Shown one piece after another: positions 34,298 through 44,020 of a stretch of DNA of 64,000 nt; positions within the stretch are counted from its first letter, which is position 1, and the number at the start of each line of letters is the position of its first letter. A program made the translations under genes and the position numbers. The notes beneath the pieces were generated by a model. The model made no database searches, was not told where the DNA came from, and worked only from the letters and a program-made list of their open reading frames with translations. Source of the stretch: Symbiodinium natans (taxonomy: Eukaryota > Sar > Dinophyceae > Suessiales > Symbiodiniaceae); contig CAJNDS010002690.1 in assembly GCA_905221605.1 (NCBI GenBank), forward strand, positions 215,001 through 279,000. The letters are read 5' to 3'.

Positions 34298-34828
34298 ACC
34301 CTGCAGTGCCCTAATATAGTAGGGATGTGAGGTTTTTTTTTGGGTTTAGGGTTTAGGGTTTAGGGTTTAGGGTTTAGGGTTTAGGGTTTAGGGTTTAGGG
34401 TTTAGGGGGGAGCCTCGTGGGCATGATTGGCATCAGAGCAGTCCCGTTTGCAATGGCCGTTCGTGATTGAACGTGTCAGACAGGATGAGCGGCAGAGAGC
34501 CCGACATGTTAGGACCCAGAGGAGGCCACGCATTCCCTTTTTTTTTTTTTGGGGGGGGGGGGGGGGGTTAGGCTCCCTTTAGAAGCCCTAAGCCCTAAGC
34601 CCTACACCCTAAACCCTAAACCCTAAGCCCCTTCAATTCGACCAAAAGGGGCACCCTATTCATTCCTAGGTTGCTGTTGGGTCTAGCGCGGGCGCCCCTG
34701 ACGACATGACGTTTTGTTGAGGGGGGGGGGGGGGGACTCAAGATCCCAAGGGCTATACCTGGAAGTTTAGGGTTTAGGGTTTAGGGTTTAGGGCTTAGGG
34801 CTTAGGGTTTAGGGTTTAGGGTTTAGGG
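34298..34828. repeat. TTTAGGG tract, island remnant, family D with tract, poly(G) runs
   Basis: TTTAGGG at 34338-34407. 34412-34462 reads SLVGMIGIRAVPFAMAVRD with a stop, a possible exon. Family D (about 34510-34700) has CCCTAAG/CCCTAAA inside (34585-34628). G runs at 34551-34567 and 34721-34735; TTTAGGG at 34768-34828. Confidence 0.65.
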
Positions 34829-34951
34829 ATGGTACTGATTAACCAATTAGGAATGTACATATAACCCACTTACTTCAGTGCCCTAGTATGGTTATGAGTA
34901 CAGTTACAAGTACAGTAAAAATTGCTTCAGAAGTACATGAACCTCCAAGTA
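34829..34951. repeat. Foldback P1, short copy
   Basis: ggtactgattaaccaatta ... agtacatgaacctccaagta. The left outer end is replaced by the preceding TTTAGGG tract. Confidence 0.65.
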
Positions 34952-35200
34952 GTGGGGGGGGGGGAGGGGTTAGGGTTTGGGGTTTTGGGTTTAGGGTTTA
35001 GGGTTCATGGCATCAGAGGGTATCGGTGATGTAGGTACAGCCCGAAGCCCTCCCCCCCCCCTCCCCAGTGGATGAAGGGCTCAACTGATGATGCACGCTG
35101 ACCCTAAACCCTAAACCTTAGCCCTAAACCCCAGCCCAAAACCCTAAACCCTAAACCTTAAACCCTAAACCCTACCGATAACAGCGCCCAACGCGCAGGG
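34952..35200. repeat. TTTAGGG, poly(C)/(G), CCCTAAA
   Basis: TTTAGGG at 34970-35006, C-rich run near 35053, CCCTAAA at 35100-35176. Confidence 0.7.
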
Positions 35201-35217
35201 TTTGGGGTTTTGGGCGG

Positions 35218-35312
35218 GCTTCGAGCCTGGCCCTTGTGAAGGACAGTAGAAGTCTCCGAGAGAGCATCGTGGATTTACGGTGGAGCACGTCTTCGGCCTT
35301 GCGAAAGACCTT
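35218..35312 (+). CDS. Exon-like island (SSLALVKDSRSLRESIVDLR...)
   Basis: The frame SSLALVKDSRSLRESIVDLR then WSTSSALRKTF runs until a TATC microsatellite (35317-35350). Borders unknown; charged and plausible. Confidence 0.3.
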
Positions 35313-35316
35313 TAAA

Positions 35317-35347
<31 letters not shown>

Positions 35348-35710
35348 GTATCTATCTATACATATATGGAGCACATAGCATCTATACAGAATTTTGTGAA
35401 GTATGTATATATATATATATATATATCTATATGCAGCAGCTTCCGACGATTGACTCCGGTTCGCAAGGCTGTCCTGCAGGGGTTTGGACTTCACTTAGGG
35501 TTTAGGCTTTAGGGTTGAGGGTTTAGGGTTTAGGGGAGAGGCAGTAATCACATGTACGTAGGTGTGTATATATATATATATAGATATGTATGTACCTATA
35601 CATATGAACCTATATACATATACATATATATGTATGTGTGTGTATGCTCTATATGTATTATATATATATATATATATCGATCGCTTTCTCTCTCTCTCTC
35701 TCTTCACGAG
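35313..35710. repeat. TATC, TA and CT microsatellites with short TTTAGGG
   Basis: (TATC)n 35317-35352, (TA)n 35402-35428 and 35568-35682, (CT)n 35688-35702. TYR/ILE-rich frames here are artefacts. Confidence 0.85.
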
Positions 35711-35815
35711 CAGACGTCCCCAAGAAGCCTCCGACACTACGTCGGGCTCCTGCCGCTTGCCCCGGCAACCGTTCCCGATTCGGCGCAGCCAGGCCACTCG
35801 CCGGCCTTTGTCTAA
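35711..35815 (+). CDS. Exon-like island with stop (QTSPRSLRHYVGLLPLAPAT...)
   Basis: Follows a long CT tract and TTCACGAG|, a strong polypyrimidine plus AG context. 34 codons QTSPRSLRHYVGLLPLAPAT then VPDSAQPGHSPAFV, TAA at 35813-35815. Two other frames are open in part, so the frame choice is not certain. Confidence 0.4.
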   Translation, partial: QTSPRSLRHYVGLLPLAPATVPDSAQPGHSPAFV

Positions 35816-36372
35816 GAAAGTGTTTGTTCTGAGAAGTTTCAAGCCCCATAGTCGTGGGGTTAGGGTCTAGGGGTTGGCTTGGAGGCAAGTCCCACTTCAC
35901 CGCCCCAACTCCTGAAGCCCCCCAATTTGAGCCAGCCAGGTTTTTGTTTTTTTTTTTTTTTTTCTGGGTGCCTTCTAAACCCTAGGCCCTCAACCCTCAA
36001 CTCAAGCCTAATCCCTAAACCCACCCTAAACCCTAAACCCTAAACCGTAAACCCTACATCATGTGGGTTCTGTGGGGGTGAGGGTTTAGGGTTTCTCCTA
36101 CAGAAGAATGCGAGGGGCTGGGCCGAGAGTCGGGGGTTTAGGGTTTAGGGTTTGGGGTTTGGGGTTTGGGGTTTGGTGTTTGGGGTTTGGGGTTTGGGGT
36201 TTGGGGCGGGTAGACACCATTTTCTTGTAATCGTATAGGCTCCCGAATTCAAACCTATAAACTTTTAGGGGCAGCTCATGGATAAGATAGTCTTGGTTCA
36301 CATCGGTTCACTCAACCCTGTGGCCCCTTTGCACGATGGCATAGTGTTGGACGGTTTGCGCTTTAGGAGGTT
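35816..36372. repeat. Poly(T), CCCTAAA, TTTGGGG tracts and spacer
   Basis: T run at 35943-35963, CCCTAAA at 36022-36056, TTTAGGG/TTTGGGG at 36130-36208 (mostly the TTTGGGG variant). No clear exon. Confidence 0.65.
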
Positions 36373-37089
36373 AACCCTAAACCCTAAACCCTAAACCCTA
36401 AACCCTAAACCCTAAACCCTAAACCCTAAACCCTAAACCCTAAACCCTAAACCCTAAACCCTAAACCCTTAAAACGAAAGAGGGCACCCTTGTTATTCCT
36501 AGGTTCCTCTTGGGTCTAGAGAACTAGACCGGGAGCACGTAACATCGCCGAGGCACCGCTACAAGCTAAGCCAAGTCTCCTTCAGGGGCCCGGGGGCTTC
36601 CTTATCATCATACCCTAATTCCCTAAACCCTAAACCCCAAACCCCAAGCCCTAAACCCCAAACCCTAAGCCCTAAACCCCAAACCCTAAACCCCAAACCT
36701 TAAACCCTAAACCCTAAACCCGTCTTGGGACTCTGGACTGTCAGTTGAGGAGGATCCGAACCCTGTAAGCCCTACAGCGAGACTCCTTAGAGCGTTAGGG
36801 TTTAGGTTTTAGGGTTTGGGGTTTAGGGTTTAGGGTTTAGGGCCTGAACCCCAAGAACCCTAAGCCCTAAACCCTGATTGTGGCATTCTCGGAACATCTT
36901 CAGCCTATTCTAAATAGCAAGAAATGGGGACTTACGAAAATAGGTGACCCAAAAATAGACCCCCAAATTGTAGCATTCCCGTATGAAAAGGACCCCAATA
37001 AGGTACCCTAAACCCTGAACCCTAAACCCTAAACCCTAGACCCTAAACCCTAAACCCTAATATCGTAAACCCCCAAAGGGAGCTAAGGG
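36373..37089. repeat. CCCTAAA arrays, family D end, family A with internal tract
   Basis: CCCTAAA at 36373-36468 abuts the family D right arm (36475-36525). CCCCAAA/CCCTAAG at 36620-36720; TTTAGGG at 36795-36843. Family A at 36925-37078 has CCCTAAA (37008-37063) inserted between 'aaggtacc' and 'atcgtaaaccccca'. Confidence 0.75.
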
Positions 37090-37211
37090 TGCCAGGGCGA
37101 GGCTGTGGTCTGCGCCGGAAGACCGTTTAATTCTTCGAATAACCGCCGCTCGCCAGCGCAGATGCACAATTCTTTGACGCCGCGGAGCAATGTTGCACAA
37201 GCACTTCTTGG
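37090..37211 (+). CDS. Exon-like island (CQGEAVVCAGRPFNSSNNRR...)
   Basis: 41 codons CQGEAVVCAGRPFNSSNNRR then SPAQMHNSLTPRSNVAQALLG, ending TTGG|GTTTAGGG. The minus strand is also open (basic, Arg-rich); + is preferred for composition. Confidence 0.4.
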
Positions 37212-37340
37212 GTTTAGGGTTTAGCGTTTAGGGCGTATCGGGAGTTTCAGGGGTTTAGGGGCTTACAACTCCCCAAGTGGGAAGTTTTGTTCTAAACTAG
37301 GGTGCGTTTTCGGATCCTACACAGCGTGGCACCCTTAAAG

Positions 37341-37387
37341 GGCAGACCCCCATGAAGCAGCCGAATGAGCTACGCAAGTCGCTGAGG
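37341..37387 (+). CDS. Exon upstream of introner E, copy 2 (QTPMKQPNELRKSLR)
   Basis: Acceptor-like CCCTTAAAG|GG, frame QTPMKQPNELRKSLR, ends AGG|GTAGTTACATG where foldback E begins. Phase 0 at its 3' end. Confidence 0.5.
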
Positions 37388-37516
37388 GTAGTTACATGTT
37401 CCCTTAACATGGCCCCTTACCTCCTTTAGTTCTGAAGTATGGGCGCGGGTTGTATAGGGTATATAGGGGGTCCCCCTTTAAGGGCCCATATTAAGGGACC
37501 ATGTAACTGCCCTAAG
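37388..37516 (+). other. Introner-like intron: foldback element E, copy 2
   Basis: 129 bp, GTAGTTACATGTTCCC ... CCATGTAACTGCCCTAAG, with inverted ends. Removing it at GT..AG joins phase 0 to phase 0 (…KSLR | KVVLKS…), which fits a functional intron. Confidence 0.6.
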
Positions 37517-37575
37517 AAAGTCGTCCTAAAGTCCATCTGTATGTACACTGCAGGCTCCCCAGTGATGCCATCTTG
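37517..37575 (+). CDS. Exon downstream of introner E, copy 2 (KVVLKSICMYTAGSPVMPS)
   Basis: Reads KVVLKSICMYTAGSPVMPS and ends at a consensus TTG|GTAAGGG donor. Frame-compatible with the exon at 37341. Confidence 0.5.
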
Positions 37576-38676
37576 GTAAGGGTTTGGGGTGTAGGGTTTA
37601 GGAGTTTAGGGTTTAGGTAGGGTTTAGGGTTTAGGGTTTCAGGGTTCAGGGTTCAGAGTTTAGGGTTTAGGGTTTAGGCTTTCATACTTAGGGCTTAGGG
37701 TTCCTTATTCCCTTTCTTCACTTGCGAACCTCTTCAAGCCCTAAACCCCCAAAATCCCTGAAGCCCGAAACCCGGAGGTTCGGTTGTAGGTTGTTGCTTC
37801 AGAGTGGATGCCGTTCCATTATACCCTAAACCCTAAACCCGAAACCCTAAACCGTGTAAGGGAGGGGGGGGGTCAAGGAAAGCTCCTCAGGGAGTAGTGG
37901 GGAGTATGCGGGAACCCCCCTCCCTTCTATATCCCCCTTGTGTGAACTATTTTTAAATTTTCGTTCATATAAAACCCAAGAGGACATTCAGAGTATTGTT
38001 TTGACTAAGGTTCTAAGGGGAGGATAGCCTTAAGGACCCTCCCTAAGCCCTAAACCCCTATGCCTAAAACCAAACCCTGAACCCTGAACCCTGCAGGAAA
38101 CACGACTGCAGCCTTTTCATTGCCGTCGATATCTCGGAACGGCGTAGGGCTTCGGGCTTTCTACTCTGAACCTGAAAGCCCAAACCACAAACCCCAATCC
38201 CCAATCCCCCAAACCCCAAAAAACCCCAAAACCCCAAACCCCAAACCCCAAACCCCAAACCCCAAACCCTAAACCCTAAACCCTACAACCCTACAACCCT
38301 AAACCTCAATCCACCCCAAAACAGCCCCTTGGTGCATGTTGCTCTGTGGCGAGCATTAGAGAGCTGGCATCTCGGGAATGAAACTCAACCCCTCAGCTCT
38401 AATTGCGTCCCCAAACCTGAAGGTTTAGGTTTTAGGGTCTATGGGTTAAGGGTTTAGGGTCTAGGACATTAGGGTTTAGGGTTTAGGGTCTATGGGTTAA
38501 GAGTTCAGGGTCTAGGACATTAGGGGTTAGGGTCGGTTCGGGTTTAGGAGTGCAGAGATGTAGGGATTCACTGTCGTCGAGGGCGCACTCCAACGTTCCT
38601 ACGCAATTTAGGTCTATGGGGTGCGTATAGAGGTTGCAATCGGGTTCTCAGGGTTTAGGGTTGGGTGTCGGGCAAG
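37576..38676. repeat. TTTAGGG, CCCTAAA and CCCCAAA tracts with spacers
   Basis: TTTAGGG at 37600-37680; CCCTAAA at 37823-37850; CCCCAAA at 38205-38268 turning to CCCTAAA; a duplicated 'gggtctatgggttaag' unit at 38434-38525. 38330-38395 may hold a weak exon (VHVALWRALESWHLGNETQ). Confidence 0.6.
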
Positions 38677-38740
38677 CTTCCGCCACATCGCACCTCAGTC
38701 CTCTCAAAGCATGTGCTGTGAAGGCACTTGGACCCTGAAG
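38677..38740 (+). CDS. Exon-like island (FRHIAPQSSQSMCCEGTWTLK)
   Basis: After GGGCAAG|C the frame reads FRHIAPQSSQSMCCEGTWTL then K, donor AAG|GTTGGG. No family recognised. Confidence 0.35.
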
Positions 38741-39039
38741 GTTGGGGTTTCGGGTTTTGGGTTTTGAGTTTAGGGTTTAGGCTTCGCTTTAAGGAGGTTA
38801 GAGAGGCTGTGGGGTCTAGGGGGCATCGGGTGAGACTTGCCCCTCCCCAAAGCCTAAACCCTAAACCCTAAGCCCTAAGCCCTAAGCCCTAAACCCTAAA
38901 CCCTAAACAAAACCCCTGAACCCTTAGGAGCTGAGTAACCTGGAACCTTTTGGGGCGCATATAATCCGACCATAATTGAAAGGTTAACCTTTTGTGCCCT
39001 AAACCCTAAACCCTAAACCCTAAACCCTAAACACTCAAG
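38741..39039. repeat. Decayed tracts and CCCTAAA
   Basis: CCCTAAG/CCCTAAA at 38853-38907 and CCCTAAA at 38996-39030; a family F-like fragment near 38960-38990. Confidence 0.65.
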
Positions 39040-39110
39040 TCCCGAGTGCGCCATGTTTCGGAGACCGGAGCACGCGCAGCTCTCTCACGAGCGTTTCAGA
39101 ACCTTGCGCG
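39040..39110 (+). CDS. Exon-like island (SRVRHVSETGARAALSRAFQ...)
   Basis: Starts after ACTCAAG| at the end of a CCCTAAA tract; SRVRHVSETGARAALSRAFQ then NLA; donor-like GCGCG|GTGTAG, then TTTAGGG (39127-39185). Confidence 0.45.
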
Positions 39111-39488
39111 GTGTAGGGCCTAGGGTTTTGGGTTTAGGGTTTAGGGTTTAGGGTTTAGCGTTTAGGGTTTAGGGTCCAGGGTTTACGTGAAATAGGGGGG
39201 AAGTTTCATGGTCCATTCATAAGGTCCCTTACCTTCGTTGAAGGGTTCTGAGAGCATGTTTAGGTCTTAGGGTTTAGGAGTTCTGAGGTTTAGGGGTTCT
39301 GAGGTTTAGACTAAACCTGCCCCCCCCCGCCCCCCGCCCCCCAGCAGGGAAAGGGTTTAGGGTTTAGGGTTTAGGGTTTAGGGTTTAGGGTTTAGGGTTT
39401 AGGGTTTAGGGTTTAGGGTTTAGGGTTTAGGGTTTAGGGTTTAGGGTTTAGGGTTTAGGGTTTAGGGTTTAGGGTTTAGGGTTTAGGG
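39111..39488 (+). repeat. TTTAGGG arrays
   Basis: TTTAGGG at 39127-39185 and a pure array of about 19 units at 39355-39488, with a foldback-E-like fragment (39195-39260) and C runs between. Confidence 0.85.
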
Positions 39489-39565
39489 TGATCGTTGGCC
39501 CGGGCAGTCTTCTTGTTTTCAAGCTCAGAGACCGCTATCTCGCGGCTAGGCACTATCCTGTCTCC
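39489..39565 (+). CDS. Exon-like island (IVGPGSLLVFKLRDRYLAAR...)
   Basis: Between TTTAGGG (left) and CCCTAAA (right). + frame IVGPGSLLVFKLRDRYLAAR then HYPVS; the minus frame (GDRIVPSREIAVSELENKKT) is equally open. Strand unresolved. Confidence 0.35.
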
Positions 39566-39654
39566 AAACCCTAAACCCTCAACCCTAAACCCAAAACCCT
39601 AAACCCTCTACCCTATACGCCTATGCCTATACCCTAAGCCCTTTCTCGTCTCAG
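39566..39654 (+). repeat. Short CCCTAAA tract and acceptor region
   Basis: CCCTAAA/CCCTCAA units, then ATACCCTAAGCCCTTTCTCGTCTCAG, a pyrimidine-rich acceptor-like end. Confidence 0.7.
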
Positions 39655-39823
39655 CTGGACATTTCTCTACTTGCCAACTCAAGCGCCCCGTGGAATTGCC
39701 GCTCTTGACATGTTGAGAAAGTACAAGCCCATGATAGTCAGTGCAGGCGAGATCCCACCAGAATCCTGCGCATCCGAAGTTGTCGTAGCCTTGCCTCTGA
39801 TGTGTTGCGAACCTTCAACTTAG
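39655..39823 (+). CDS. Longest exon-like island (WTFLYLPTQAPRGIAALDML...)
   Basis: Acceptor CTTTCTCGTCTCAG|C, then 55 codons: WTFLYLPTQAPRGIAALDML, RKYKPMIVSAGEIPPESC, ASEVVVALPLMCCEPST, TAG at 39821-39823 just before TTTAGGG. This is the strongest single coding island. It may be a last exon, or spliced shortly before the TAG. No domain recognised. Confidence 0.55.
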
Positions 39824-40033
39824 GGTTTAGGGTTTAGGGTTTTAGGGTTTAGGGTTTTAGGGTAGGGTTTTTAGGGTTTTAGGGTTTTAGGGTTTTAGGG
39901 TTTTAGGGTTTTAGGGTTTTAGGGTTTTAGGGTTTTAGGGTTTTAGGGTTTTAGGGTTTTAGGGTTTTAGGGTGTTAGGGTGTTAGGGTTTTAGGGTTTT
40001 AGGGTTTTAGGGTTTTAGGGTTTTAGGGTTTAG
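39824..40033 (+). repeat. TTTTAGGG octamer array
   Basis: About 22 octamers between short TTTAGGG ends, with two TGTTAGGG variants. Confidence 0.9.
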
Positions 40034-40103
40034 GGAGTTCAGTAATTATCGTCAAGAGAGTGCAAGGTTTTGCCAATGAACAGGCCGCTAGGGCTCCAGA
40101 CAG
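40034..40103 (+). CDS. Exon-like island (SSVIIVKRVQGFANEQAARA...)
   Basis: Follows GGGTTTAG|; frame SSVIIVKRVQGFANEQAARA then PD; donor CAG|GTGTTAG. Here the upstream tract is TTTAGGG-type, whose own TAG could supply the acceptor. Confidence 0.4.
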
Positions 40104-40888
40104 GTGTTAGTTCGGCCGGTGCCGGGGCAAAGTCTCAAGCCCTAAGCCCTAAGCCCTAAACCCTGAACCCTTTGGACTTCGCGCAGGAGTTTGTGCAGAT
40201 TCAGGTTATATGGGTTGGTGGTCTCTTTAAGTCGGGTTTCTGTGTTTTAGGGCATATATTCGGAGTTCTTATTACGGTATCTAGGGCTACGTTCAGGTAG
40301 AATTAAGGGTAAACAGATAAAGAGGCCACCGGCCTTTATAATATTCAGGGCTTTAGGGTGGGTCCAGCTCCGTGTGGTTTAGGCTTCTAGGGTTTAGGGT
40401 TTAGGGTTTAGGGTCAGGGTTCAGGGTTTAGGGTTTAGGGTTCAGGGTTCAGGGTTTATGGTTGGGATTACGTACCCTAATAAACCCCCAAACCCCAAAG
40501 CCTAAAGCCGGTTCAGGGCCCAAGGAGCGGCCTTTATACATGAAGCGGTTTTAGAGCCTAGAGGTTTATGGTTTAGGGTTTAGGGTTTAGAGCCTAGAGG
40601 TTTGAGGCTCAAGTGCCTGTAGTTGAGGTCGTGGAGGTTTGGAACTCTAAACCCTAAACCCTGAACCCTAAGCCCTAAACCCTAAACCCTAAGCCCTAAG
40701 CCCTAAACCCCTATTGGGGTTTAGGGATTCATGAGGCCTAGGGTTCATAGGCTCCGCAAGGCTTCTACCCTAAACCCTTAGGGTTTTGGGGTTTGGGGTT
40801 TAGGGTCTAAGGTTTAGGGTTTAGGGTTTAGGGTTTTCCCTAAACCCTATGAGTGTTTGTCAGGCCCTAGCATTCGTAAGCCCTCTTC
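40104..40888. repeat. CCCTAAG, TTTAGGG/TTCAGGG, CCCTAAA tracts
   Basis: Mixed tracts (40140-40172, 40388-40462, 40645-40712, 40785-40850) and low-copy spacer. No convincing exon. Confidence 0.6.
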
Positions 40889-41086
40889 ATGACGTCGGTG
40901 CCCCCCGGCGCCGGGAACGCCGACACGCAGAGACTTCCAAAGCATTTTGTCAAGACGTCAAATGTCGAAGGGGAAGTTTTCGCATGTAGCTTCGGATGCG
41001 CCTTCAGTGGGCCCAAGGGTCAAGTTTCAAGGCCCAGCCATGGTTGGGTCCTACCATCCCACAGGTTCTACTGCCCCAGCTCATGA
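40889..41086 (+). CDS. Small open frame, 65 codons (MTSVPPGAGNADTQRLPKHF...)
   Basis: ATG to TGA: MTSVPPGAGNADTQRLPKHF, VKTSNVEGEVFACSFGCAF, SGPKGQVSRPSHGWVLPS, HRFYCPSS. Low-repeat composition. CCCCAAA/CCCTAAA follows directly. It may be one exon or two. No family recognised. Confidence 0.35.
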   Translation: MTSVPPGAGNADTQRLPKHFVKTSNVEGEVFACSFGCAFSGPKGQVSRPSHGWVLPSHRFYCPSS

Positions 41087-41182
41087 ACCCCAAACCCCAA
41101 ACCCCAAACCCTAAACCCTAAACCCTAAACCCTAAACCCTGAACCCTGAACCCTAAACCCTAAACCCCAAACCCTAAACCCC

Positions 41183-41254
41183 GTACTTAAGGACTTGGAC
41201 CCGCAGACAGCCCTTGGAGCACTACCCACAACACATGCTTGCGTGGTGAAGTGA
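41183..41254 (+). CDS. Exon-like island with stop (VLKDLDPQTALGALPTTHAC...)
   Basis: Between CCCTAAACCCC and TGTAGGGTTTAGGG: VLKDLDPQTALGALPTTHAC then VVK, TGA at 41252-41254. Confidence 0.4.
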   Translation, partial: VLKDLDPQTALGALPTTHACVVK

Positions 41255-41588
41255 AACGATGTCGCTGCAGACAGGGTGTAGGGTTTAGGGTTTCGGGTTT
41301 CGGGTTTAGGGTTTAGGGTTTAGGGTTTCGGTTTCAGGGTATAGGTTTTAGGGCTTGGGGCTTGGGGCTTGGGGCTTGGGGGACATTGGGGTGTACTGCT
41401 TACGTATGTGTAGGGTTTAGGGCTTAGGGCCTAGGGACTTTAGCGTTTGTTGTTTGAAGCCCCCTGTTACTACGGCCCTGGTGACCCCCAAAAAAGATCC
41501 CAAACCGCAAATTCAAACCCTTAACCCTGCAGTCGAAAGTTTCAGCTCTAAACTGTTAAGCCCTAAACCAAAACCCCCCCCCCCGTGT
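41255..41588. repeat. TTTAGGG variants and decayed tract
   Basis: TTTAGGG/TTTCGGG/CTTGGGG variants at 41275-41390, then decayed DNA ending in a C run at 41575-41584. Confidence 0.6.
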
Positions 41589-41724
41589 GCAGCTTAAATA
41601 GGGTCTATTTGGAAGCTGAGACTCGTATTTTAAAGAGGAAATAAGGCCCCAAAACGTATGCTTATTCACAAAAGCCATCTGCCAAATAGACCCTGTTGTC
41701 GTTTCTGGGGGTTCTGGGGCAAGG

Positions 41725-44020
41725 AATGAAATAATTTAAATAATTTAAATCCGAAAGGGGCGTTTCGGATTTAAATTATTTAAATTATTTAATTCTGGGA
41801 AGGGGGGGGGGCCTGGTCAGGCCTGCCCCCCCCCCTTTTCGGATTTAAATTATTTAAATTATTTAAATTATTTAAAAAAGGGGGGGGGGGGCAGGACCGG
41901 GCCCCCCCCCCTCCCAGAATTAAATAATTTAATAATTTAAATCCGAAAGGGGCGTTTCGGATTTAAATTATTTAAATTATTTAATTCTGGGAAGGGGGGG
42001 GGGGGGGGGCCTGGTCGGGCTGGCCCCCCCCCCCCCCCTTTTCGGATATTTAAATTATTTAAATTATTTAAAATCGGGGGGGGGGGGGGAATTACATAAT
42101 TTAAATAATTTAAATCACGAACCCCCCTTTCGGATTTAAAATTAATTTTAAATTATTTAATTCCCCCCCCGGATTTTTAATAATTAAAAATTTAATAATT
42201 CAAATAATTAAATAATTTAAATAATTAAATAATTTGAATAAAAAATCCGAAAAGGGGGGGGGCCAGGCCCGGGCCCCCCCCCCCCCCCCCTTCCCAGAAT
42301 TAAATAATTTAAATAATCATAAATCCGAAAGGGGCGTTATATTTAAATTATTTAATTCTGGGAAGGGGGGGGGGCCTGGTCGGGCCTGCCCCCCCCCCCC
42401 CCCCCCTTTTCGGATTTAATTATTTAAATTATTTAAATTATTCAAATTATTTAATTCCGGGGGGGGATTAAATAATTTTACATAATTTAAAGTCCGAAAA
42501 GGGGGGGTTCGGATTTAAATTATTTAAAATTATTTAATTCCCCCCCCCCCCCCGGAATTAAATAATTTTAAATAATTTAAATAATTTAAATCATTTAAAT
42601 AAATTAAATCCGAAAAGGGGGGGGCCAGGCCCGGGCCCCCCCTCCCCCCCTTCCCAGAATTAAATAATTTAGATAATTTAAATCCGAAAGGGGCGTTCCG
42701 GATTTAAATTATTTAAATTATTTAAATTCTGGAAGGGGGGGGGGGGGGGCCCGGGCTGGCCCCCCCCCCCCCCCTTTTCGGATTAATTAAAATTATTTAA
42801 ATTTTTTAAATTTTTAAATTTTTTAATTCGGGGGGGGAATTAAATAATTTAAATAATTTAAATCCCGAACCCCCCCTTCGGATTCAAATTATTTTAAATT
42901 ATTTAATTCCACCCCCCGGAATTAATAATTTAAATAATTAATAATTTAAATAAATTAAATCCGAAACGGGGGGGGGGGGGGGGGGCCAGGCCCGGGCCCC
43001 CCCCCCCCCCCCCCTTCCCAGAATTAATAATTTAAATAATTTAAATCCGAAAGGGGCGTTCCGGATTTAAAATTGACATATTTATTCTGGGGGTGGGGGC
43101 CTGGTCGGGCTGGGCCCCCCGTTTTCGGATTTACTTATTAATTTTTAGATTAGTAAAATTATTTAATTCCGCGGGGGGAATTAAATAATTTAAATCCGAA
43201 CCCCCCCTTTCGGATTTAAATTATTTAAATTATTTAATTCACCCCCCAATAATTTAAATAATTTAAATAATTTAAATCAATCAAATCCGAAAAGGGGGGG
43301 GGCCAGGCCCGGGCCCCCCCCCCCTTCCCAGAATTAAATACTTTAAATAATTTAAATCCGAAAGGGGCGTTTCGGATTTAAATTATTTAAATTATTTAAT
43401 TCTGGGAAGGGGGGGGGGCCTGGTCGGGCCTGGCCCCCCCCCCTTTTCGGATTTAAATTATTTAAATTATTTAAATTATTTAAATTATTTAAATTATTTA
43501 AATTATTTAAATTATTTAAATTATTTAATTCCGGGGGGGGGAATTAAATAATTTAAATAATTTAAATCCGAACCCCCCCTTTCAGATTTAAATTATTTAA
43601 ATTATTTAATTCCCCCCCCGGAATTAAATAATTTAAATAATTTAAATAATTTAAATAATTTAAATAAATTAAATCCGAAAAGGGGGGGGGGGCAGGCCCC
43701 GGCCCCCTCCCCCTCCCAGAATTAAAAAATTTAAATAATTTAAATCCGAAAGGGGCGTTCCGGATTTAAATTATTTAAATTATTTAATTCTGGGAGGGGG
43801 AGGGGGCCTGGGCCTGCCCCCCCCCCCCTTTTCGGATTTAATTTATTTAAATTATTTAAATTATTTAAATTTTTTAAATTATTTAAATTATTTAAATTAT
43901 TTAAATTATTTAAATTATTTAAATTATTTAAATTATTTAAATTATTTAAATTATTTACATTATTTAATTCCGGGGGGGGAATTAAATAATTTAAATAATT
44001 TAAATCCGAATCCCCCCTTT
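41725..44020. repeat. Palindromic AATTTAAAT / poly(G)-poly(C) satellite
   Basis: Repeats of about 320-385 bp marked by 'ccgaaaggggcgtt' (41755, 41946, 42328, 42686, 43046, 43363, 43748). Each unit alternates ATTTAAATTATTTAAAT blocks with 7-20 base G and C runs and ccaggcccgggcc cores, so every unit is a set of nested hairpins. No coding sequence. Confidence 0.9.
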
